Part shown: positions 1 through 7,111 of the stretch, one piece after another
How positions within the stretch are numbered: the stretch's first letter is position 1
Layout: every line of letters begins with the position of its first letter
Source of the DNA: an uncultured Rhodocyclaceae bacterium
GTDB lineage: Bacteria > Pseudomonadota > Gammaproteobacteria > Burkholderiales > Rhodocyclaceae
Direction of reading: 5' to 3'
Assembly: GCA_907163075.1 (NCBI GenBank)
Contig: CAJQTY010000001.1
Span: 806,001-870,000, forward strand
Length of the DNA: 64,000 bases
Notes under the pieces: generated by a model
Database searches by the model: none
Seen by the model: only the letters and a program-made list of their open reading frames with translations
Told to the model about the DNA's origin: nothing
Program-made: the position numbers and the translations under genes

Positions 1-743
1 TTACACGACCAAAGCTGGCGTTTGTCATCGCCGAACAGCACGAAATCATCGACGTAGCGCAGGTAGGCCGGGCAGCCGAGTTCGCGCTGAACGAACCAGT
101 CGAAGTCGTTGAGATACACGTTCGACCAGAACTGCGAAGTGAGGTTGCCGATGGGCAATCCGCGCGGGCGGCACAGCGCCAGCAGGTCGTCACCGGGGAA
201 ATACACCGGGGAGTACTGGTCCGCCAGCACGCCAGCGCCGCTGTCGAGAATGGCGTCGATCAGCCACAGCACCTCGTCCTCCTCAATCACGCGCGCCAGC
301 TTGGCGCGCAGCAGCGCGTGATCCAGCGACGGAAAATGCTGGACGACATCGGCACGCAGGGCATAGCGATAACGCCGCCCCCAGGTTTGCAGCCGGTCGA
401 GCGCCCGGTGCGTGCCCTTGCCGGTGCGGTTGGCATAGCTGTGAGTGATGAAGTGCAACTCGAAAAGCGGCTCGATGACGTTGCACAGCGCATGGTGGAT
501 AACGCGGTCCTGAAACGGGGCGGCGCTGATCTTGCGCCGCTTTGGCTCATGAATAAAGAAGTTGCAGTAGGCACCCGGGCGGTAGCTTCGCTCCCGCAAC
601 TGCGCCTGCAAGGCGATCAACCGGTCGGCAAGCTGGTGTTCGAAGCTCGCCGCGCTGGCCCGCCGTCGCTTGCCACGCGCAGCCAGCCGATAGGCCAGCG
701 AAAGATTGTCCCAGGCGCAGATCGCGTCGAACATCGCCCCCAT
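1..743 (-). CDS. DGR-type reverse transcriptase (3' end outside window)
   Basis: Makes mutagenised cDNA from the template-repeat RNA of the adjacent retroelement. 247 residues are visible and the frame runs off the left edge, so the C-terminus is missing. Domain 5 carries the catalytic YVDD (bases 45-56), inside [13 protein letters not shown]. Domain 4 carries PIGNLTSQ (bases 132-155), the IGxxxSQ form that marks DGR reverse transcriptases, where other RTs have QGxxxSP. The N-terminus has [20 protein letters not shown], typical of group II-like RTs. The start ATG at 743 is preceded by GGAGG with 5-nt spacing; a second ATG at 734 is less likely. It lies on the same strand as the target gene and TR, and is divergent from avd, with 35 bp between the two start codons. 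The family call is very secure. Whether the enzyme is intact cannot be seen. Confidence 0.95.
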   Translation of the reverse strand, partial: MGAMFDAICAWDNLSLAYRLAARGKRRRASAASFEHQLADRLIALQAQLRERSYRPGAYCNFFIHEPKRRKISAAPFQDRVIHHALCNVIEPLFELHFITHSYANRTGKGTHRALDRLQTWGRRYRYALRADVVQHFPSLDHALLRAKLARVIEEDEVLWLIDAILDSGAGVLADQYSPVYFPGDDLLALCRPRGLPIGNLTSQFWSNVYLNDFDWFVQRELGCPAYLRYVDDFVLFGDDKRQLWSC

Positions 744-778
744 CCGATCCTCCCACCCCCCGAGTCGGCCGTCCCGTC

Positions 779-1174
779 ATGCCCAATGCCAAAGAACTGG
801 TGATCTTCACCCAGACCTACGATCTTCTGACCTGGTTGCTGCCGCAGTGTGAGCACTTTCCAAAGAGCCAGCGCTTCGTCGTCACCCAGCGTCTGCAGGG
901 CGCCGCGCTAGATTTTCAAGAAGCGATTTTCGATGCCAACGCACGTAGCGGCTTGCTGCGGCTGCAGCATCTGCAGGCCGCCGACGCACACCTGAACAAG
1001 CTGCGATTGTATCTGCGCCTGGCGCGCCAGTGGGAGTGGCTGAGCAGCGGCCAGTACGAGCACGTCAGCCGCCTGGTCGCGGGCATCGGCAGACTCCTGG
1101 GCGGCTGGATCAGGCAGACCAGCGTCGCCGCCGGTGGAGTCCGTGGGCGTAGGGGCGAACCCGAAGCAGGATGA
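779..1174 (+). CDS. avd: Avd, DGR accessory variability determinant (four-helix bundle)
   Basis: A 131-residue basic protein of the Avd / four-helix-bundle family, which forms a pentamer, binds the RT and TR RNA and is needed for mutagenic retrohoming. Recognisable features are the N-terminal helix (KELVIFTQTYDLLTWLLPQ), FPKSQRF at about residues 28-34, the basic helix around LRLYLRLARQWEWL, and the C-terminal QYEHVSRLVAGIGRLLGGW. The last ~20 residues after WIRQT are low complexity and may be a run-on. No Shine-Dalgarno is visible before the ATG. It lies between TR and RT but on the opposite strand to both, which is unusual for DGRs, where avd normally reads with them. Its mRNA would be antisense to any TR-RT spacer transcript. 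Confidence 0.9.
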   Translation: MPNAKELVIFTQTYDLLTWLLPQCEHFPKSQRFVVTQRLQGAALDFQEAIFDANARSGLLRLQHLQAADAHLNKLRLYLRLARQWEWLSSGQYEHVSRLVAGIGRLLGGWIRQTSVAAGGVRGRRGEPEAG

Positions 1175-1435
1175 GAAAGCTGATGGGGCGGGGCACGGCG
1201 GGCACTTTGGCCTGGTCGTGCCCCGGCTTGCCTATGCGCCCGGCGCTGGCGATGCCCCAATGTCGCCTTGCCTTGCGGCGTGCGCGCGGACCAGACCTGT
1301 CTGGCGCTGTTCTTCTTCCTTCGCCTCGGCGAACCAATCCGCAGATCGGCCCGCATTGCCGGAACGCGACCGGCCGGGTAAGCCGGCGCGCCGCCCCGCC
1401 TTGCGGCGGAACCAGAAGAAGGGGCGGAAGAACGT

Positions 1436-1556
1436 GGGAGAACGCAACACCACGCGAAAACCGATGTTATTGTTACGGTTGCCGGGGTGATTCCTGTTGC
1501 GAATCGCACAGCGCGCGTTGTCTCGATTGTTGTTCCACGAGCCGCCGCGCACGAGC
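1436..1556 (-). repeat. DGR template repeat (TR)
   Basis: A 121-bp block, sense strand minus, matching the VR at 1716-1836 without gaps. The sense strand has 26 adenines, many in AAC/AAT codons, so the virtual translation is asparagine-rich ([17 protein letters not shown] and onward). Of the 26 adenines, 18 are replaced in the VR; none of the 95 non-adenine positions differs. Both ends are adenine-free in the sense strand (1436-1464 and 1535-1556), giving unmutable flanks for homing. Its RNA is expected to be non-coding and to serve as template for the RT. Confidence 0.96.
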
Positions 1557-1597
1557 TTTCCAGACCGCCTGACCGGGCGTTGCCACCCGGCGACAAA

Positions 1598-1603
1598 ATT
1601 ATA
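1598..1603 (-). promoter_or_regulatory. Possible -10 element for the TR RNA
   Basis: A perfect TATAAT lies on the minus strand about 42 bp upstream of the TR 5' end. No convincing -35 hexamer sits 16-18 bp further upstream, where the sequence is GC-only. It may drive the TR RNA separately from the target gene. Weak evidence: a single hexamer. Confidence 0.3.
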
Positions 1604-1624
1604 GCCGAGGAAGCGGCAGCGCCG

Positions 1625-1644
1625 GCGGGGGAAGTCTCCCCCGC
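1625..1644. other. 8-bp perfect hairpin/cruciform between VR and TR
   Basis: GCGGGGGA (1625-1632) and TCCCCCGC (1637-1644) pair perfectly around the 4-nt loop AGTC. In the target-gene direction it lies 72 bp past the VR. Other DGRs carry a hairpin of about this stem and loop size just downstream of the VR that stimulates retrohoming. The loop here is not the GRNA type, and there is no T-run to make it a clear terminator. A smaller 5-bp hairpin (CTCCG/CGGAG, loop GAGG) lies at 1650-1663. Confidence 0.5.
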
Positions 1645-1703
1645 ACCCCCTCCGGAGGCGGAGTGATCCGAGCTTCGGAGGACGGAGTTTTCAGAGTCCG
1701 GAG

Positions 1704-4484
1704 TCACAAAACAGGGGGAGAACGCAACACCACGCGAAAACCGAGGCTATTGACACGGCTGCCGGGGGGATCCCTGCCGCGAAACGCACAGCGCGCGAAG
1801 CCTCGAAAGCCGCTCCACGAGCCGCCGCGCACGAGCAGATCTGTATCGTCGGCTGTCAGGTCTGCCTGCACTTCATTGCGAGCGTCGTAGGGGTAATCCG
1901 CCCAGCGGCTACGGGTCCATTCCCAGACGTTGCCCGCCATGTCCAGGCAGCCATAAGGGCTGGCGCCGTTCAGGAAAATGCCGACTGGCGTCGTGCCCCC
2001 GAATCCCGATTCTTCAACGTTGCAGCGCGCCGCGTTGAAGGTTTCACCCCATGGGTAACTGCGCGCATCGTCCGCGCCGCGCGCGGCTTTCTCCCACTCG
2101 GCTTCGCTGGGCAGTGTGATCGGCCTGCCCGTGATCCCGCTCAGCCAGCGGCAATAGGCCAGCGCGTCATGCCAGCGCACGTTGACCACTGGATGGATTT
2201 CCCTGCCACGCGGTGCGCGTTTGCCATTCCAGTCGCCCGGCGGATCATATTCGTTCGCCTGCACGAAAATCTGATACTGAGCGTTGGTGATCGGTACCCG
2301 CGAAATCGCATAGTGGGGCAGAAACACGCGATGGGCTTCGTCCCCTTCGCCCATTACAAACTCGCCTTGCGGGATCGCCACCCAATCGGGTTCGCCATGC
2401 GGAAGGGTCCAGAACTGACTGCCACCGATTTTCCCCAGTGCCTCTGCTGCTGCAATGCGCCGTTTGATCGCGGTCGCCGGGCTGACGCCGCGCGTGAGTA
2501 GCGTATGCACGGCGCCAACAAACCCTTTCGCGGACGGTGTATCCAGTTCGCGCTGCAATCGCCCGCGCACCATGGCTTCAAGGTTGCCGACAACGCGATT
2601 GGCGCCTGCGTCGCGCAGGCATTCGGACGCCAGCACCAGGTTGTGATAAGGCTGCGGTTCGTTCTTGGCGTCGGCGATGGCGCCGATCAAGTTTGTTGCC
2701 TTCTCCTTGCTCTGCGTGCTGAGGTAACCCGCTTCGAGAAGAATGACCTCGCGCCACCATTCATCGGCGGTATGGCGCAGACTGAAGTCCACATAATCGT
2801 CGCGTCCGGCGACTGCCAGGGCGGCCAGATACTCCTGAAAGGTCAGATGAGAGAACGCATAAGTACCCTCTGCGCGCGCAATGAGCAAGCCCGAGCGCTC
2901 GCGAATAACACCGAGAAAACGCTCGACGCTGGCATCAAGGTCGCGCGGGTCGGTCACCGCATCGCCGAGTTGCTCGGCAAGCAATCTGCGCAAGGGCTCG
3001 GCGTCGATCTCCTTGATTGCCCGTTCGTGCATCGTCAGCGCCACATGCTGCAGAAGCAGACGGCGGTCGCTGATGTCGAAAGTCCGATCGCAGATAATCA
3101 CTGAATCCTGTACGCCGCGCGCCTCGTCCCATTTGCCGAGCAGTACATCAACGGCCTCCTGGTACAACTCGGCGCGGCGATCGGGCAACTTGACGCGATC
3201 GCGGTGAATCAGTGCGATGACGGTGAGCATCAAAGGATTGATCGCCAACTCCCGAACGCGCTCGTTCTGCTCGATGGAGGCCAGCAGTTGCCGCGTTTGA
3301 TTTGCCGCAGCCGCCTCGGCGTCGTCGCCGGGCCCCATCTGCCCGATTGCCACCAGCCGGTGCCACTGCGAGAGGAAGACGCCGACATCGGCGAGCGTGA
3401 AATCGCGCACGATCGTCGTCGCGTAACCTTCGCTCAGACATGAGGCCTCGGTGTAGCCGACGATGCGGCTTGTAACCACGTAGCGGCAGTCCGGGTAAGC
3501 GCGGGTAAAGGCGTCCACCAGACGGGAAACACGCCGTCGAAGCGCCGGATCGGCTACCTCGTCGAGCCCGTCGAGCAGGACGACGGCACGTCCGCTCTTC
3601 AGCCATTCGTCGAAGAAATCGGCGGGCACTTCGATACGCTCCTGCTTCAAGGTCCGCACCAGGAACTGCAACAGGATCGCATGACCCTCGGTACCGTCGT
3701 CCTTGGCGTGATGCTCAGCCAGATAGCGCCCGATCTGCCGCAGTGCAAGGAAAACCGGCAGCACTCCGTCCTCGGCCAGACGGAGCGTTTCTGGCACCTG
3801 ATGCTGGCCCTCGGCGAAGTCGCGTCCATAGAGCAGTGCCAGATAGCGTAGCAGCGTGGTCTTGCCGCTGCCTGGATCGCCGAGCACAACCAGGCGCTTG
3901 TGATCGTACAAAGCCTCGTTGACGCTGACCTGGGTGGTATCGTTTGCAGGCGCTTCTTCGTTGCCACGCTGGCGCTCGCCCGGGGCCAGCGCTGTCTCGT
4001 TTGCCAGCCAGTCAACCTTGGCCCGCTGTGCGCGCTGGCTGGATGTCCGCAAGGTCACGTATATCCGGTCAAGCTCTATATTGACCAGTTTGCCGCCTGA
4101 CCGGATGCCTTGGAGTTGCAGGTAGCGGTTCTGGCTGATCAGGTGTTGCAGATAGCGCCCAAGCGTGCTGTGGCGATCTACCGCAGTCATCGGGACCGGC
4201 ACTTCGCCGATGACGATGGTGGCACCGGTTTCAGCGTAGATGATCTGCCCCCCCTGCTCGGCAGAGAGTTGGTGACCCGTGTTGACATCGCCGTGGCTGA
4301 CGCCGCCAAGAGCCACACCCTTCTCGCCAACGGCCATGCTGCCCGGCCCCTGGGCAACGGCACCACTGCCGTCGAGCCGGGCGCTCATCCCCACGACGGC
4401 GGCGTCGTACGTATCGCGGTCGATCACGCCCGCGCTGAACGCCCGCTTGAGTTGGTCGATGCGCGAGACCTGTTCTTCATTCAC
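1704..4484 (-). CDS. DGR target protein: NACHT ATPase with hypervariable C-terminal FGE-sulfatase domain
   Basis: A 926-residue NLR-like protein. Residues 1-100 are of unknown type and rich in glycine and Val/Ile (GVALGGVSHGDVNTG). The NACHT NTPase has Walker A GDPGSGKTT at 202-210 and Walker B VVLLDGLDEV at 301-310. A helical region follows, then a formylglycine-generating-enzyme/C-type-lectin-like domain from about residue 715 (GEFVMGEGDE, PVVNVRWHDA, LPSEAEWEKAARG, DMAGNVWEW, LVRGGSW). The last ~40 residues are the VR. The GTG start at 4484 has an excellent GGAGG six bases upstream. The known theme is NACHT/STAND ATPases carrying DGR-diversified ligand-binding tips in bacterial conflict systems. 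The inference here is that ligand binding by the variable tip triggers NACHT oligomerisation and activates an effector, perhaps through the upstream partner gene. No recognisable effector domain is fused. The FGE fold is probably used for binding and not catalysis. Confidence 0.93.
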   Translation of the reverse strand: MNEEQVSRIDQLKRAFSAGVIDRDTYDAAVVGMSARLDGSGAVAQGPGSMAVGEKGVALGGVSHGDVNTGHQLSAEQGGQIIYAETGATIVIGEVPVPMTAVDRHSTLGRYLQHLISQNRYLQLQGIRSGGKLVNIELDRIYVTLRTSSQRAQRAKVDWLANETALAPGERQRGNEEAPANDTTQVSVNEALYDHKRLVVLGDPGSGKTTLLRYLALLYGRDFAEGQHQVPETLRLAEDGVLPVFLALRQIGRYLAEHHAKDDGTEGHAILLQFLVRTLKQERIEVPADFFDEWLKSGRAVVLLDGLDEVADPALRRRVSRLVDAFTRAYPDCRYVVTSRIVGYTEASCLSEGYATTIVRDFTLADVGVFLSQWHRLVAIGQMGPGDDAEAAAANQTRQLLASIEQNERVRELAINPLMLTVIALIHRDRVKLPDRRAELYQEAVDVLLGKWDEARGVQDSVIICDRTFDISDRRLLLQHVALTMHERAIKEIDAEPLRRLLAEQLGDAVTDPRDLDASVERFLGVIRERSGLLIARAEGTYAFSHLTFQEYLAALAVAGRDDYVDFSLRHTADEWWREVILLEAGYLSTQSKEKATNLIGAIADAKNEPQPYHNLVLASECLRDAGANRVVGNLEAMVRGRLQRELDTPSAKGFVGAVHTLLTRGVSPATAIKRRIAAAEALGKIGGSQFWTLPHGEPDWVAIPQGEFVMGEGDEAHRVFLPHYAISRVPITNAQYQIFVQANEYDPPGDWNGKRAPRGREIHPVVNVRWHDALAYCRWLSGITGRPITLPSEAEWEKAARGADDARSYPWGETFNAARCNVEESGFGGTTPVGIFLNGASPYGCLDMAGNVWEWTRSRWADYPYDARNEVQADLTADDTDLLVRGGSWSGFRGFARCAFRGRDPPGSRVNSLGFRVVLRSPPVL
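1716..1836 (-). repeat. DGR variable repeat (VR) inside the target gene
   Basis: 121 bp, aligned gap-free to TR at an offset of 280 bp. There are 18 differences, all opposite TR sense adenines, and they change 13 codons of the FGE domain (for example Asn to Ser, Gly, Phe, Val or Asp; Asp to Gly; His to Pro; Ile to Phe or Leu). Several codons have both adenines changed (AAC to GGC, TTC or GTC). The VR ends three codons before the target stop codon, so diversification is confined to the extreme C-terminus. The shared 3' 29 bp without adenines likely includes the initiation-of-homing segment. Confidence 0.96.
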
Positions 4485-4498
4485 TGGATTCCTCCGGT

Positions 4499-5032
4499 CT
4501 AGCGGCGCACGCGCAGGGAAGCCGCCGCCGCGCGGAAGTAGCCGGCGGCTTCGTCGAGTTCGCAGAACTTGGCGTCCCGCTCGGCGGACGGCAACTGCAT
4601 GAACTGGTGGCCGAAGGCTTCGACCTGGCGGGACTCCATCAGCTTGGCCGACAATGCTGCCGCCTGGCCCTGACCGATCACGTCACCGATCACCGCCGGA
4701 ATCATCCTTGCATGCCCTTCCATTTCGCCACGCTTGTGGTGCGAGATATCACCCTGACGTAATGCCTCAGCTGCCTCACTTAAAGTCAGGACAATGCGCG
4801 GGTAATAGTCTGCGATGTCCGTCTTGCGTTGGGCATCCAGCGGTTTCGCCAGCAGCGATGCCGCGAGGATAGTTCGCGCGATCTCGACGTTCTTTGCGAT
4901 GTCGTCACCATGGATGTTGACTATCAACCCGGTGTTGATCGCGCTGTAGTTATCGCCACCGACGGTGACCGCTTGATCAGCCACGACGAAGACTTCAGAA
5001 GATGGCGGCAAATCTGCGATCTGGTCAGGCAT
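4499..5032 (-). CDS. Unknown small protein, upstream partner of the DGR target
   Basis: About 177 residues; I do not recognise a family. The start chosen is the ATG at 5032, with GGAG nine bases upstream; earlier in-frame starts exist (TTG 5077, ATG 5056, ATG 5047). The stop lies 14 bp before the GTG of the NACHT-FGE gene, so the two are probably co-transcribed. Residues 21-42 (AVTVGGDNYSAINTG and following) resemble the GG-x-NTG stretch in the N-terminus of the target protein. The rest is predicted helical, with Ala- and Glu-rich segments and no signal peptide or membrane segment. It could be an effector, an effector adaptor or an inhibitor of the NACHT protein. Function is unknown; only the coding call is firm. 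Confidence 0.75.
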   Translation of the reverse strand: MPDQIADLPPSSEVFVVADQAVTVGGDNYSAINTGLIVNIHGDDIAKNVEIARTILAASLLAKPLDAQRKTDIADYYPRIVLTLSEAAEALRQGDISHHKRGEMEGHARMIPAVIGDVIGQGQAAALSAKLMESRQVEAFGHQFMQLPSAERDAKFCELDEAAGYFRAAAASLRVRR

Positions 5033-5116
5033 GTTTTCGTACTCCATGCTGTACATCTTCACGTCATTCTGTACCAAAGGCGCTGGTTAGTCGTCGAGAA
5101 ATAATAACTTGAACAA

Positions 5117-5281
5117 TTACGTCTGGACATGCTGATTTCGAGGCATCAACCGGAAGTTCCATTCGCCATGGAACGCGTCGCGCTCGATGGCGAGCTTGGC
5201 CAGTTCATCGTCGGTGATCTTGATTCCCTTCGCGTAGATATTCTCGTCAATGCCCGCCTTGATGCGAAGCCCAGCGGGAAG
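5117..5281 (-). pseudogene. ISAzo13-family transposase C-terminal remnant
   Basis: The last ~54 codons of a reading frame read LRIKAGIDENIYAKGIKITD, then ELAKL and FHGEWNFRLMPR. This matches the characteristic C-terminus of ISAzo13-type transposases (KGIKVSDEE, FHGEWNY). Nothing upstream continues the transposase, so only the tail survives. It lies directly upstream of the DGR target operon and indicates past mobile-element activity at the island edge. Confidence 0.7.
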
Positions 5282-5348
5282 AGTCAGTTGCCGATCGGGA
5301 TTCATCGCCGGAAAGCGGCACCCAATAGGAAACGCGCGAGGTGCACGA

Positions 5349-6599
5349 TCACTCCAAACGGTTTGTTGCACGTAGCCACTCTAACACCCCCATCCCCGCA
5401 TATAAACCGGTACCCAAACAAGCAGTGAGCAGATATCCACCAGTCGTTGCCTCCCAGTCCAGCATCTCCCCAGCCACAAATAATCCGGGCAACTCCTTGA
5501 TCATCAGATTTTCGTCAAGGCTGCCAAAGCACACACCACCTGCGGTGCTGATGGCTTCCTCGATAGGACGAATTGCATGCACAGTGACGGGCAAGCTCTT
5601 GATTGCTTCCGTCAGCGTGGCAGCATCCGCAAATTGATCCTTACTCAGAACCTCGTGAAGTAGCGCCATTTTGACGCCTGTTATGCCGATCCGGCTTTTC
5701 AAGTGACTAGATATCGAACGCGACCCGCGAGGATGACAGACTTCCGTCAACAATCGCTCGGCTTCATACCCGGGCGCCAAATCAAGAGTGAAGGTCGCTT
5801 TGCCATGGGCATTTATGCACTCGCGCAACTGACGCGAGAACGCATAGATCAGACCCCCTTCGACACCATGCGTCCCAATGATCATTTCGCCTTGCCTTCG
5901 CTCAGCAACACCCTGAACATCGGTGAACGTTAGGGCGACCGACTTGACGGGCGCGCCGGCAAACCTGCTTCGCAGATGCTCGCTCCACGTAACGTCGAAA
6001 CCACAATTCGCACTTTGCAATGGCGCAATGTTTACACCTCTCGCATGCAACCATGGCACCCAAGCCCCGTCAGAACCCAGTTGTGGCCAACTGGCCCCAC
6101 CCAGCGCCAGAATCGTTGCCTGTGGCTTTATCGAAATTTCACCGTCCGTATTGGCTAGTCGCAATCCACCCTCACTGCCCCACCCCAGCCAGCGATGACG
6201 TACGTGCAGGCGCACACCTGAACTGCGTAGCCGATGCAGCCACGCCCGAAGCAGTGGGGCTGCTTTCATTCCTGCAGGGAACACACGGCCGGAGCTGCCG
6301 ATAAAGGTATCGATGCCCAACCCATTTGCCCACGAGCGCACGCTACTCGGCGGCAGTCTGTCAAGCATTGGCCGTAGCTGCGCTTGACGATCACCGTAGC
6401 GCGAACAGAATGTGTCGTAAGGTTCGCTATGTGTGATATTCAGACCACCAATTCCAGCGAGAAGAAACTTGCGACCCACTGATGGCATGGCGTCGTAAAT
6501 ATCGACCTGAACACCCGCAAGGCTCAGCGCCTCGGCAGCCATCAGGCCGGCCGGGCCACCTCCGATTACGGCAACTTGTGGTGCAACGGGATCGGGCAT
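5349..6599 (-). CDS. BaiN/HI0933-type NAD(P)/FAD-dependent oxidoreductase (TIGR03862-like)
   Basis: A 416-residue flavoprotein. The N-terminal FAD-binding GGGPAGLMAAEAL lies at about 13-25, followed by GRKFLLAGIGGLNITHS, the family signature after the Rossmann motif. The C-terminal GLFVAGEMLDWEATTGGYLL binds FAD. Length is normal for the family. The substrate is unknown; relatives are annotated as aminoacetone-oxidase-like or BaiN reductases. The start ATG at 6599 gives the expected N-terminus. A fragment of a second, different copy lies on the opposite strand at 6954-7061, so this gene may have come with the island or may have moved. Confidence 0.9.
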   Translation of the reverse strand: MPDPVAPQVAVIGGGPAGLMAAEALSLAGVQVDIYDAMPSVGRKFLLAGIGGLNITHSEPYDTFCSRYGDRQAQLRPMLDRLPPSSVRSWANGLGIDTFIGSSGRVFPAGMKAAPLLRAWLHRLRSSGVRLHVRHRWLGWGSEGGLRLANTDGEISIKPQATILALGGASWPQLGSDGAWVPWLHARGVNIAPLQSANCGFDVTWSEHLRSRFAGAPVKSVALTFTDVQGVAERRQGEMIIGTHGVEGGLIYAFSRQLRECINAHGKATFTLDLAPGYEAERLLTEVCHPRGSRSISSHLKSRIGITGVKMALLHEVLSKDQFADAATLTEAIKSLPVTVHAIRPIEEAISTAGGVCFGSLDENLMIKELPGLFVAGEMLDWEATTGGYLLTACLGTGLYAGMGVLEWLRATNRLE

Positions 6600-6953
6600 C
6601 AGGCTTGCACCCCAATCCTCATGCCGGTCGCGCGCACGTTACGCCGGCGAACGGCTCGCTCAATGGCACCATATTTTTCTTCAGCCACCAACACACGGAC
6701 TCGCACTCCGGCCAAAACAATGAAATCACCACGGCTATGAACATTGCGTAAGCGATTGCCGTGTCGATTCCAACGAGGTTTGAATTTTATCAACGGTAAA
6801 ATACCAGGCTGAAATTTGGTGTTTCCAACCACAATGCACATAGCCCATTTTCCTTAGAATACGCGTCTGTATTCCAGCAAGCGAAACTATTTTTTGATGT
6901 AGCATCAAGCTTTATCAGTAAAACAGTTCGGGCAAGCAATATTTTCTTCTCCC
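6600..6953. other. Non-coding, relatively AT-rich junction region
   Basis: No convincing gene. It is clearly AT-richer than its surroundings from about 6780 on. Two perfect short inverted repeats are visible: GAATAC/GTATTC with a 6-nt spacer (6857-6874) and TTGATG/CATCAA with a 3-nt spacer (6894-6908). The region sits between the end of island-type sequence and a truncated native gene, so it probably contains the island junction. Confidence 0.5.
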
Positions 6954-7061
6954 TATACCGAAGCGCCGACCGGCGGCTATCTGCTCACCGCCTGCTTCGC
7001 CAGCGGCCGTGCGGCGGGCAATGGGGCGCTGGACTGGGTGCATGAACAGCGTCCGTGCTAA
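6954..7061 (+). pseudogene. Truncated 3' end of a second BaiN/HI0933-type flavoprotein gene
   Basis: Plus-strand codons from about 6960 read EAPTGGYLLTACFASGRAAG, then NGALDWVHEQRPC and a TAA at 7059-7061. This matches the C-terminus of the complete minus-strand homologue (EATTGGYLLTACLGTGLYAG) but with many differences, so it is a paralogue or orthologue remnant and not a recent duplication. No in-frame upstream part exists; the sequence to the left is AT-rich and unrelated. The likely reading is that the native gene was cut when the island inserted to its left. Confidence 0.8.
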
Positions 7062-7111
7062 CCTTGCGCCCTCGCACCCGCCCTCGTACCATTTCTCACC
7101 ATGAAATCCGC

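Noticed and set aside
1232-1552. Minus-strand frame through the TR with an Asn-rich protein
   Set aside because: It is the virtual translation of the template repeat. TR RNA is non-coding in DGRs, and the sequence after it is low complexity.
6599-6841. 80-codon minus frame beside the flavoprotein gene
   Set aside because: No family features and basic, repetitive composition; it lies in the AT-rich junction.
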